Source: Bryoerythrophyllum caledonicum (lineage: Eukaryota; Streptophyta; Bryopsida; Pottiales; Pottiaceae). Taken from it: a stretch of 64,000 nucleotides of DNA. Each line of letters begins with the position of its first letter. The stretch's first letter is position 1. Location of the stretch: assembly GCA_963971425.1 (NCBI GenBank), contig CAXARX010000294.1:20001-84000 (forward strand), read 5' to 3'. Shown here one piece after another: positions 55,652-64,000 of this stretch. Under the pieces are notes generated by a model. The model ran no database searches and had not been told where the DNA came from. It saw nothing but the letters and a program-made list of their open reading frames with translations. The position numbers were made by a program, and so were the translations under genes.

Positions 55652-56059
55652 GTGCTATATCCAAAACGTACAAAATTTCGTAAATATCAAAAAGGCAGAT
55701 TTAGGGGTTGCAAAGCAGACGGTACACAACTTTGTTTCGGAAAATATGGCATGAAAAGTTGTGAAGCTGGTCGTATCTCATATCAAGCAATTGAAGCAGC
55801 GCGTCGTGCTATAAGCAGAGAATTTCGAAGAAATGGTCAAATATGGGTAAGAGTTTTCGCAGATATTCCTATTACTAGTAAACCCACCGAAGTCAGAATG
55901 GGAAAAGGAAAAGGGAATTCTACAGGTTGGATTGCTCGTGTGGTAGAGGGACAAATCTTATTTGAAATGGATGGTGTGAGTTTGTCAAATGCGCAACAAG
56001 CTGCCACATTAGCAGCGCATAAACTATGTTTGTCAACCAAGTTTGTTCAATGGTTTTAA
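55652..56059 (+). CDS. rpl16: Large-subunit ribosomal protein L16
   Basis: 135 aa from GTG 55,652 (reads LYPKRTKFRKYQKGRFRGCK), the start used in bryophytes and matching their length. The frame is open back to GTG 55,613 inside rps3, adding 13 residues without conserved sequence. ISREFRRNGQIWVRVFADIP and VRMGKGKGNSTGWIA mark L16, which contacts tRNA in the 50S subunit. No ATG is available, so non-ATG initiation is needed. Confidence 0.93.
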   Translation: MLYPKRTKFRKYQKGRFRGCKADGTQLCFGKYGMKSCEAGRISYQAIEAARRAISREFRRNGQIWVRVFADIPITSKPTEVRMGKGKGNSTGWIARVVEGQILFEMDGVSLSNAQQAATLAAHKLCLSTKFVQWF

Positions 56060-56797
56060 TTGATTAATGGATAAAAAGCGAGGCCGAAAGGCGCAGAGCA
56101 AAGCAAAGAAAGTGGGTAAAGACCAGGAATCTTTGTAAACTTATGGCCTCTATCGGCCTGAAAACGAGCAAGCAATCAAGACGATAGAAATGTTGAAACC
56201 GTAAAGCGAGTAAAAAATTTATTATTATAAATAATTCATGGTCTTTGACCCCAATAGATATAGCCCAAAGGTTAGAAAAAAAGCCTAAAAAAATAAAGAA
56301 ATATCTATCTTGTGGTTCGCTCTTCGCTGCGCCTTTTGGAATGAAGGAACGGCGCGACTTACAATTTATTTGTAATACGAATAAAGTAATTTTAGCAGAA
56401 TAAAATGCCTTGAGGCCGAAGGCCTCGAGTCCAAGACGATTATTTTGTTCGCAGCCTTCTAGGTGAACCATGTAATAGATTAAATTGCGTAGCGGAGTTT
56501 TGTCCCACACAGCACTTTTCTTGTTTTTGAATATAATAGAGCGCATGGCGTTGCGGTCGAAGACCCCCGAGTGAAGCGCTAAGGCCTCCGGGCTAAAATA
56601 TTTGCTGCGAAAAGTGAAAAACCATTTTTTTCGCTTTCTTGGGGCGCGAAGCTAATCAAGAGCTTGCTACTACGTCCTCTTACGCTCTTCCTTTTATTAT
56701 GGAAAAGGAAGGCATAACAGCCCGCTATTTAAAAATCAGATAGGGGACAGTGCTTATATTCGTTTTTACCTGAAATAGAAAAAAAAGCAGCCAACTT
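56060..56797. other. rpl16-rpl5 spacer
   Basis: Breaks the ribosomal protein cluster; in bacteria other S10/spc genes lie here. It holds A/T blocks (56,275-56,300 and 56,620-56,632) and GGCCGAAGGCC-like palindromes. No coding remnant recognised. Confidence 0.4.
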
Positions 56798-57358
56798 ATG
56801 TTCACTCCAAATAGACTCCGTTTTCATTACGAAAATTTATTACGTCAAGATTTGTTGTTAAAATTGAATTATGGCAACATTATGGAAGTTCCTAGATTGT
56901 GTAAAATAATAATAGTTCCAAAAGCACCCTCTAATTTGATAAAAAATGTAAAATTAGCTATGGAGATTGTTTGTGGTCAAAAATTCATACGGACACGAAG
57001 CAGAGATTCGGCAGGAAAGTCGTTTCGATTTAATGAATTTATATCGAATCGAGAGTCGAAAAAAGACACAGGATATGTCACTTACCTAGCACAAAGCACT
57101 CTACGAGGGCATACCATGTATAATTTCTTGGAAAAACTTATTACGATAATATCTTTTTACGATTACCCGGTTAAAGTACAAAAAAGCTCCATTCAATTAT
57201 CAATGCCAACGCCGTTGTTACGATTATTTCCGGAAATACAAAATCATTTCGAGATTTTTGAACATATTCAAGGGTTTGATGTAACTATTGTCACTTCAGC
57301 CAAAACACAAGATGAGGCTTTCATTTTGTGGAGTGGTTTTTTGCAAAAAGAGGTTTAG
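56798..57358 (+). CDS. rpl5: Large-subunit ribosomal protein L5
   Basis: 186 aa. [20 protein letters not shown], then [14 protein letters not shown] and [21 protein letters not shown]5 binds 5S rRNA in the central protuberance. Its stop is four bases before the rps14 start. Confidence 0.94.
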   Translation: MFTPNRLRFHYENLLRQDLLLKLNYGNIMEVPRLCKIIIVPKAPSNLIKNVKLAMEIVCGQKFIRTRSRDSAGKSFRFNEFISNRESKKDTGYVTYLAQSTLRGHTMYNFLEKLITIISFYDYPVKVQKSSIQLSMPTPLLRLFPEIQNHFEIFEHIQGFDVTIVTSAKTQDEAFILWSGFLQKEV

Positions 57359-57362
57359 TCAT

Positions 57363-57662
57363 ATGTCAAATCAAATTATACGAGATCATACACGTAGATT
57401 ACTTGTGGCTAAATATGAATTAGAGCGAATGCAATGTAAAGCTATTTCTCGACATAAAAACCTCCCTAATCAAATACGTTATGAATATTTTTTAAAGTCG
57501 TCTAAGTTGCCAAGAAATAGTTCCAAAACACGAGTAAGAAACCGATGTATTTTCACAGGTCGCCCTCGTTCCGTATATAAGTTATTTCGCGTTTCTCGTA
57601 TAGTCTCTCGTGAATTAGCATCTAAAGGTTCTTTAATAGGCATAAACAAATCGTGTTGGTAG
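57363..57662 (+). CDS. rps14: Small-subunit ribosomal protein S14
   Basis: 99 aa from ATG 57,363 (MSNQIIRDHTRRLLVAKYEL), ending INKSCW. RCIFTGRPRSVYKLFRVSRI is the S14 signature. Zinc-binding Cys pairs are absent, as in other C-minus S14 proteins. The longer frame opening at 57,288 overlaps rpl5 and is not needed. No intron. Confidence 0.94.
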   Translation: MSNQIIRDHTRRLLVAKYELERMQCKAISRHKNLPNQIRYEYFLKSSKLPRNSSKTRVRNRCIFTGRPRSVYKLFRVSRIVSRELASKGSLIGINKSCW

Positions 57663-59237
57663 TCAATGGAATAAAGGTTAGCTTTGCGAGTATCCATAGG
57701 GTGCAGCAAAAAAAACTATTTTTTGCTTGAAATAGTTTTTTTTTGCTTTACGTTTTTTGGTTTTATTCCTTACAGCGCTGTGCGCTCTTTGGCTTCTGAA
57801 TACTGAACGAACTCGACCGGTGTGCCGCGCTATGTATGCGCCCTAAACCCAAGACGTACTTGCTGGGCTTTGTTACCATAAGGTTGCAACATGCCCCACT
57901 CCTAATGAATTAGCAATCTTAAGGCGGTTATACTGGAATGCGCGAAGGCCCCTCCTAAGCTAAACCACGTAAAAAATTATGTAGAGGACGGTTGCCCCGA
58001 TCTTCCTAACTGAAGTTCTAAAATTGCCATTATAACAAGAAGAATGCGGTCCTGTTTCCAAAAAGATCAGAACCAGAATGATAGATAAAAAGCAGGGTCC
58101 TTTGAAATGAAGGATATTGAAACCACGGGCTTCGCCCTAAGTTCAAGAAAATCTCGCCGGGCGTAAACCATTATTGTATCACAATCCTACCTAACCATGT
58201 GGCTACTCTCTGCGTACTAAGGTGCGCGAGTTGATGGCGTGGAACAACTCCATTACTAGAATTCTACAAGATTTTGATTAGGTTACGCGCAAATCTCATC
58301 CACTGCAATAAGCAGGCAAGGAACTCATGTTTCGTGCAGCATGCTTAAATGAGCGTACAAGAAAATATCTATCCGCCCGCGTTTACTAATAGAATATATT
58401 CTACCGCCTCCGTCACCTTAATGAGCTTTTTTAACATAAGAACTTTTAAACGCGTAATGGTCAAATCCCATGAAATAAGAGTTCGACCTATACCCAAGCG
58501 AAGGCCAGATTTCTTATTAGAAGCGCCGCAAAATACTTATAAATAGAATATCTCCATAGTCTACCGTAGGTGTGATTACTGGCGTGTAGTCTATAAAGAG
58601 AGTGACTATACAATAATAGGTAACGGGTGAATCTGCACCTTAATCAGAAGGTCGCGGCTGGGATGCTTTCAACATCTAACCTTTGCATGCTACTTGCCAT
58701 CAGCAAATCACGCGAAGTAATACTAGATTTGCGAATGAATCAAAAATGCCCTGAAAGCGCCCGCGGACGCCCGACGATAGCACTTCTGATAATCAACTTG
58801 AGCTGTATGAAGCGGAAGCTTTCACGTATAGTTCTGAGGACTTACCTATTTTGATTATTCAAAAAGAGAAACAAGAGAATAAAACGCTTGCTTTTGTCAG
58901 CATCAAGGTGTCTCCGGTGTTTTCGTTTTGCGTCTCTATCGGGATTTTTTTATGATTTTGTACAATGCAAGTTTTCTATTAACAGATTCTGTAGGGAAGC
59001 AAACAGAAGGTTGAGAATCGTTTTAAAATGTCATTTTTTTTATTAAATTTATTCTAAAAAAATGAAAAAAATCTCTGAACCGAAGTCTCTAATTTCTTCA
59101 TCAACAACTCGTTTAGGGCTTAGTATAATAAAGAATCTTATCCACTTCAAAGTGGGCTTTGATATGTTATCGTGAAGTACGAAAAACCGATGGCGAGATT
59201 CTATGCCAGGTTTATAAAAAAAAATTAAGTCAAGTTT
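57663..59237. pseudogene. Former rps8 region with group II intron remnant
   Basis: Bacteria and liverwort mitochondria have rps8 between rps14 and rpl6; here there is no intact S8 gene. A group II start-like GTATGCGCCCTAAACCC is at about 57,834, and domain V (GAGCTGTATGAAGCGG...TTCACGTATAGTTC) at 58,801-58,835 resembles nad1i287. Downstream, one frame near 58,890-58,960 reads KRLLLSASRCLR, weakly like the S8 C-terminal STSKG block. Reading this as a decayed, intron-containing rps8 is inference. A tandem A/T hairpin lies at 57,705-57,745. Confidence 0.35.
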
Positions 59238-59543
59238 ATGGAAGCCAAATTCTTTTGTTTTTTGGAAATAATTGGAGTTGGGTACAAAGCCAGTACTAAT
59301 CCACAAGGCTCTATTTTATATATGAAATTAGGCTTTAGTCATGAGGTTCGACTTCAAGTCACGTCCGCAGTTCGCGTTCTTTGCTTCAAGCCCAATATCA
59401 TTTGTTGTACCGGAATAGATCATCAAAAAGTAACTCAATTTGCTGCCAGCATCAAAAGTTGTAAACCTCCTGAAGTTTATAAAGGAAAAGGTATACAATA
59501 TCGAAACGAAATTCTACATAAAAAACAAGGAAAAAAAAAATAA
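59238..59543 (+). CDS. rpl6: Large-subunit ribosomal protein L6
   Basis: 101 aa, the short form seen in bryophyte mitochondria (second L6 domain only). MEAKFFCFLEIIGVGYKAST, then GIDHQKVTQFAASIKSCKPP and EVYKGKGIQYRNE. It lies three bases before rps13. Half of the bacterial protein is missing, which is normal for this lineage. Confidence 0.93.
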   Translation: MEAKFFCFLEIIGVGYKASTNPQGSILYMKLGFSHEVRLQVTSAVRVLCFKPNIICCTGIDHQKVTQFAASIKSCKPPEVYKGKGIQYRNEILHKKQGKKK

Positions 59544-59546
59544 ATC

Positions 59547-59915
59547 ATGTCATATATTTTAGGAACTAATTTAATGCCGAATGAACAAGTAGAAATTGCT
59601 TTAACTCGAATCTTTGGACTTGGCCCTAAAAAAGCAATTCAAGTGTGTGCTCAATTAGGTTTTAATGATAATATTAAAGTTAATAAGTTAACTAAGTATC
59701 AAATTGATCGAATTATCAAAATAATAAGTCAAAATTATTTAGTTGATTTAGAATTAGCAAGAGTAATTCAGAGGGATATTAAACAATTGATGAGTATTGG
59801 TTGTTATCGTGGTTTTCGCCATAATGCGGGATTGCCCTTACGTGGTCAACGAACTCATACTAATGCTAAGACTTGTCGCAAATTCAGAAACGTTTCGATC
59901 AATCAACGAAGTTGA
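59547..59915 (+). CDS. rps13: Small-subunit ribosomal protein S13
   Basis: 122 aa. MSYILGTNLMPNEQVEIALT, ALTRIFGLGPKKAIQ (helix-hairpin-helix) and the basic tail HNAGLPLRGQRTHTNAKTCR. S13 forms the 30S-50S head bridge. Confidence 0.95.
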   Translation: MSYILGTNLMPNEQVEIALTRIFGLGPKKAIQVCAQLGFNDNIKVNKLTKYQIDRIIKIISQNYLVDLELARVIQRDIKQLMSIGCYRGFRHNAGLPLRGQRTHTNAKTCRKFRNVSINQRS

Positions 59916-60373
59916 TTCAGGCCGCAGGCTGTAAGTTTTTTTTTATTATCCATAATAAATGATGAAGGCGCGAAGCGATGTGTAATGAAATTGAAATTTC
60001 ATTACACATTTTGTTATTGGCTTTTCCTCCATAAAAACATCATCGATTGGTAAGGCCGGCTCCTATTGGTTGGCATATAGGCGCAACAAGTCAAAGGGCG
60101 CAGTAAATCTATATATATATATTTTTCTTTTAAGTTATCGCATATTTTTTATCTATTCTCGCACCGTAACTGCCTTTCGGCAGCAGGGCGGGCTCGGATA
60201 ATAGAATCTCTCACCTAAAGGACCAAAAGCTGCGGCGTTCTCTTTTGTTCAATGGATTATTTCGTACAAATTTTTTCCACAAAATTTCTTTTTAATTAGT
60301 AAACAGATAAGATGGATTGTAAAAAAACCCGATCGATGATATCAAACGAAATCTAAACATTCAAAAAAAACTC
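59916..60373. other. rps13-rps11 spacer
   Basis: Contains an inverted repeat AATGAAATTTCATT-type pair at about 59,981-60,010 (TGTAATGAAATT...AATTTCATTACA) and an A/T block at 60,108-60,128. No gene seen. Confidence 0.45.
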
Positions 60374-60730
60374 ATGCAGAAGAAAAAAAAGCACGGTATT
60401 GCATATATTCGATCAACTTTAAGTAATACCATTATTACTGTAACAGATCATAAAGGAGATACAAAAACTTGGTCCTCCTCAGGTTCATTGGGGTTCAAGG
60501 GATCTCGTCGCTCAACCAATTATGCTGCTCAAGCAACTGCAGAAAATGCTGCCCGAACTGCTATTCAACTGGGAATTAAGTCGGTTGAAGTTGAAATAAA
60601 AGGGTTAGGTTATGGAAAGGAATCGTCGCTACGTGGTTTACGACTAGGAGGTCTTATTATTACCAAAATTAGAGATGTAACCCCAACCCCACATAATGGA
60701 TGCCGACCCCCTAAAAAACGCCGTGTTTAA
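60374..60730 (+). CDS. rps11: Small-subunit ribosomal protein S11
   Basis: 118 aa. MQKKKKHGIAYIRSTLSNTI, then GFKGSRRSTNYAAQATAENA and the highly conserved RDVTPTPHNGCRPPKKRRV. S11 lines the mRNA exit channel (platform). Last ribosomal protein gene in the window; I find no rps1 after it. Confidence 0.95.
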   Translation: MQKKKKHGIAYIRSTLSNTIITVTDHKGDTKTWSSSGSLGFKGSRRSTNYAAQATAENAARTAIQLGIKSVEVEIKGLGYGKESSLRGLRLGGLIITKIRDVTPTPHNGCRPPKKRRV

Positions 60731-61377
60731 ATATCATCATAAAGTTATTCATTTTCAATTACTTGATAATGCAATATAGTAAAATCCCGGGGTACAGGCC
60801 CGGTTTCACCATTTTCTAATGCTAATATAGGAAGCCCCCGTTAGCATTTAACAGCGAGTTTATCACATCTGGGAAGATAACAACAAGTGCCAATCCTTTC
60901 CAGTCTTATTATAAAAACCAACCAAGTTTGTGGGTAAAGATACTTTCTTTCTATAAAAAACAACAATAACTAACTTTGGATTAATTTATTACACGGATTT
61001 TCTTTTTTAAGGAAAGAAGGATCGGATGAACTCGAAAGCGAACCCAGGGCTATTTTACTTGTCTTATAAAAGATTACATGAACGTGATAAAAGGCCGAAA
61101 AAAAAATATATTTTTGCTACGCCCGCAATTACATAGTAATTGCATTCCTCATGAAACTGAGTATGAGGCGCAACTCTCAGCTATACGACTCCAGTCTCTC
61201 CTGGCTCGCTCCATCAGTCGAGATTGTGTAAATAGAACACGTCTTTACGCCTTTATTTGTGTTTTAACCACATGAAATGAATATGACATCACTTGGCTAA
61301 ATGGTTGGGTTGGCCTCATTTCGATTGATCAGCCCTTGAATGGTCATTGTTTTGACAGAAACAAAAATTAAATTGTT
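60731..61377. other. rps11-atp9 spacer
   Basis: 647 bases without a supported gene. One A/T block at 61,097-61,116. It must contain the atp9 leader. Confidence 0.4.
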
Positions 61378-64000
61378 ATGCTAGAAGGTGCAAAATTAGT
61401 GCGACCCGTTGGCCCACAAACCTAAAAATACTTAAAAAAAAATATATATTTTTTTTTTGGCCGGAACTTAGTATTCTAACTCTCGTCGGATGCAGGTGTA
61501 ATCCCTGTCGCGCGGTAATGTCCCGCAAACTCTCGATCATTACATGGGAGTGGCAACCCCGGAATTCATAGCAGAATGGTCGCAGGAAGAAAACCGAGAG
61601 GAACACTTTGGTTAACGAGTTCAAGCTTCGGTGCCCGATCATCTTCGGTATGCTGAACCCTTACTGGGGGCTAGACCACAAGTCAATGAGGACGAGTATG
61701 ATTAGCTTGATTTCTAATCATAGGCATTCTGGGAATACAGTAAAAGAGGCCAGGAAAGTAGTTGCTTTCACTACGTTCTACGTGCGTGTTCCACCTCCCG
61801 CAGTATTGCTCGTCTCTTAGGTTTTCGCAACAATCCGACTCGGGAACGGGGTAACTACCTTGAACTCCAAACAAATGATCGTAGGGTAGGCTAGCCAGGC
61901 CACATGTTCATTGGTAGCAGGATTCTCCAAAAAGCGAAAGCGCTGTGATAAATTATTGTGATATGCCCACTTGGAGACTCATAACTTTAAAAAAAACTGG
62001 GTGTTCCGGGTAAAAAGTATATATATTTTTTTTAAGTGATATTTTTCGATAAAAAATCTATTTTTTTTACCTGCGGCCTGGACACGCTATGCTCCGGCCA
62101 AAGGCCGAACCGAAGGGCTTGTGTTCGGATTAGAATCCAGGATCTATAAGGCTTCGCGGCAGAATAACCATGGAAAACAAAACGCAGGCACTCCAAAAGA
62201 GGCTAACGGCTGGAACACAGGCCATATTGATAGGTATGTTGAACAAAGGCAGACTGTAAACAGGGTGGACAATACTCACCACCAAAGAGCCAAGATTGAA
62301 GATGGCGCGAACATTGCAGTTGAATAAAGGTGCACAATCCGTGCATCGCATCCTTTCAACTTTTGTTCAGTGATCAAATAAAAAAAATCTTTTTTTATTC
62401 TTGGTTAAGCTATTTTATAAGACATGCGCTTGGTTCGCCACCCGAACCCAGTTGCGGAAAAAAAAAGTAAAAAAAAATATATCTATTTTTTTGGTAACCA
62501 TCCGATGGTGATACAATGTACTTAATTAGATGTAAGACTGCCAAAGTTTTCTGAGTCGACACGAGCTTAGGCCTTTGAAGGTGAAAGGAAGGATATGGAT
62601 GTCAGGGTTCTTTTAGAAGTGGATCATATTACTCCTAAAAAAAGCGGAGGGCAAGCAGGACATTTATGCAAACTTTTAATTGCCAAAATTTTCTTTTACA
62701 TGGCCAAAACTCTCGAAGATACAAACATTATGAGAAGAGCCGTATGAGGCCGTAGGCTCACGTACGGTTCGGAAGCCGAGCTGCGTCAGCAATAGAGTGG
62801 CTTAGGTTAACATTGGAGCAGGAGCAGCTACCATTGCTTTAGCGGGAGCTGCTATAGGTATTGGAAACGTATTTAGTGTGCGCCTCGCTAGAGCGCGTTT
62901 GGATCAGCGAAGGTTAATAGATTATCGCCTGGCGGTCCCCTAACCCGTAGCGGAAACAGACCGCAGGGAACCATAGCATGGGGCCTGGTCAAGTTTCGTG
63001 GCACGGTTATCACGAGTGCGTCAGGGTCAAGCGTTACCCCTTCCAACAAAGGTGGCCCGGAAGGCTCCAAGGCCCAACTAAATTCTTGGTGCGAACAACC
63101 CTCCGGGGGAAACTGCAAGAAGCATGAAAAACCGCTTACTAACCTAAACCACGAGCAGGCACCCAAACGTGAAAGCGAGGGATCACCCCAATGGACCCTT
63201 TAAGGTTAACACCTGGGTACATGCCAGCCAAAGAGCCGAGGTATGAACTAAAAAGAAATGGGTGACAGATCAGCCATAAGTACTCCAAAGGATACACTGG
63301 GCAAGGCAAGTCGTGCATGCGACAATGCCCGTAACGTGAAAAATTTTGAGGAAAGGGCTGTAAATGGTAATGTGCTACCCCTTACAGACGCGGGCATGCC
63401 CGCGTCTGTAAGGGGTAGCAAGAATCAGCGAAAGCAACTACTAAAACTAACGCCAATGAAAGGCGCGGCAGACGGCGCCTCCCGCACTCTAACTTTAGCC
63501 AGATAGCATAGCCTACAGCCGGCCGAGGCTGCTTTCCACAAATTTGGTTCGAACCTGCAGATCACGGAAAAAGGGCAGAAGGTAGCGTCACTATACTACT
63601 CACTTCTCCAAAAAATCTAAAAAAGTTTCACATTCAAAGCCCCCGCTTTACTTAGTGAGATAACTACACTCGAAGAACCTTATTATAGAGTAAAGCGTGG
63701 CTACAGCTGGGCAGATTACTCACAATACACGGATGAATCCGACTTGTGCGGTAACACAAACCAGCTTGCACTACATCACTTAAGACCCAAAGACCAAAGG
63801 ACTCTTGTTAAAGTAGCCATAGCCAAATCTAAAAAGTAGATCACACTATGCTGCAAATGCCATGGTTATGAGGTGCACGCGGAAGAGGAGGGATGGAATC
63901 GCATAATATGTGTCCCTGTGCAGAGAGGACTAGTAGTGCTTATACGGCAAGAAGCCGCAAAAGCTGAAAAATTTTACCATGGACGAGCCACATGCGAAGA
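61378..64000 (+). CDS. atp9: ATP synthase subunit c, first two exons (partial)
   Basis: c-ring proteolipid of F0. Exon 1 is 61,378-61,398 (21 nt, MLEGAKL) and exon 2 62,812-62,877 (66 nt, IGAGAATIALAGAAIGIGNV plus FS). Together they give the first 29 codons with intron sites at 21 and 87. The rest, including the proton-binding Glu helix, lies beyond the window end. Confidence 0.93.
61399..62811 (+). mobile_element. Group II intron atp9i21 with maturase remains
   Basis: Starts GTGCGACCCGTTGGCC and ends GGCTTAGGTTAAC. Domain V AGCCGTATGAGGCCGTAGGCTCACGTACGGTTC at 62,739-62,772. It is the paralogue of nad5i1455: same start, same AGGATTCTC block and same domain V region. It carries fragments of the same type of reverse transcriptase gene. 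Confidence 0.88.
62121..62740 (+). pseudogene. Reverse transcriptase/HNH maturase remnants in atp9i21
   Basis: A frame from about 62,121 reads VFGLESRIYKASRQNN, close to [16 protein letters not shown] of the nad5 intron ORF, then shifts frame (TQALQKRLTAGTQAILIG in another frame matches the next segment). The RT core is gone. Near 62,594 another frame reads MDVRVLLEVDHITPKKSGGQ, the VDHI-P-K-SGG start of the HNH domain. Several A/T palindromes (62,010-62,075, 62,378-62,398, 62,460-62,490) sit between the pieces. Confidence 0.8.
62878..64000 (+). other. Group II intron atp9i87, cut by window end
   Basis: Starts GTGCGCCTCGCTAGAGCGCG, aligning with nad2i156, and reaches the start of domain V (GGACGAGCCACATGCG) at the last bases. 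It contains a perfect 46-bp palindrome at 63,374-63,419. No ORF with known motifs. Confidence 0.87.
63374..63419. repeat. Perfect 46-bp palindrome in atp9i87
   Basis: Two 23-base arms (GCTACCCCTTACAGACG... and ...CGTCTGTAAGGGGTAGC) meet at GGGCATGCCC with no loop. It is the same length and in the same relative place as the palindrome in nad2i156, yet with a different sequence. Confidence 0.9.

Noticed and set aside
62888..63166. 92-codon minus-strand frame in atp9i87
   Set aside because: It lies wholly in a structured group II intron and its text mirrors intron pairing; the equivalent frame in nad2i156 is different.

Overview
The window is 64 kb of a land-plant mitochondrial genome and looks most like a moss. 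Genes for respiratory complex I (nad1-7, nad9), III (cob), IV (cox2, cox3) and ATP synthase (atp1, atp6, start of atp9) sit beside bacterial-type ribosomal protein genes (rpl10, rps12-rps7, rpl2-rps19-rps3-rpl16-rpl5-rps14, rpl6-rps13-rps11) and plant-mitochondrial tRNA genes. Arg codons stand where Trp or Cys is conserved (cox2, nad4, nad5), which points to C-to-U RNA editing and so to an embryophyte rather than a charophyte alga. The intron set (nad5 at 230, 753 and 1455; nad4 at 461; nad2 at 156; nad1 at 287 and 728; nad9 at 283; cox3 at 506; cob group I at 420; three in cox2; atp9 at 21 and 87) is the one I associate with mosses. I assign the lineage from memory of intron positions, without a search.

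Layout. 1-5.95 kb is foreign-looking: unknown, partly broken ORFs, a cluster of short repeats, and a minus-strand SF3/D5-type plasmid or phage helicase, which together suggest an integrated mitochondrial plasmid. 6.8-7.8 kb: rpl10, then trnH and two trnL genes on the minus strand. 8.9-20.6 kb: nad5-nad4-nad2, with a degenerate group II maturase gene inside nad5. 21.0-27.4 kb: trnG, trnR, trnE, rps12-rps7, atp6 on the minus strand with its own intron, and nad6. 28.3-47 kb: cox2, cox3, nad1, cob, nad9 and atp1, almost all split by introns. 47.4-51.6 kb: trnW, nad3, trnV-trnD-trnA-trnT and a nad7 pseudogene. 52.3-60.7 kb: the ribosomal protein cluster. From 61.4 kb: the first two exons of atp9, whose second intron runs off the end.

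The genes form two working sets: membrane subunits of the respiratory chain and ATP synthase, and the ribosomal proteins and tRNAs that translate them. nad7 is broken here by a lost exon, a frameshift and two stop codons, so a functional copy would have to lie elsewhere, as in most liverworts.

The most unusual things are the plasmid-like segment with two -1 reading-frame displacements, one on a canonical slippery heptamer; a family of several dozen A/T-rich palindromes that has entered coding sequence (maturase, rps7, rpl2); a pair of perfect 46-bp palindromes at equivalent places in two paralogous introns; and remains of homing endonuclease and reverse transcriptase genes in cob and atp9 introns. 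Exon boundaries below were placed by hand from reading frame, conserved protein sequence and intron-end motifs. Most should be right to within a few bases.
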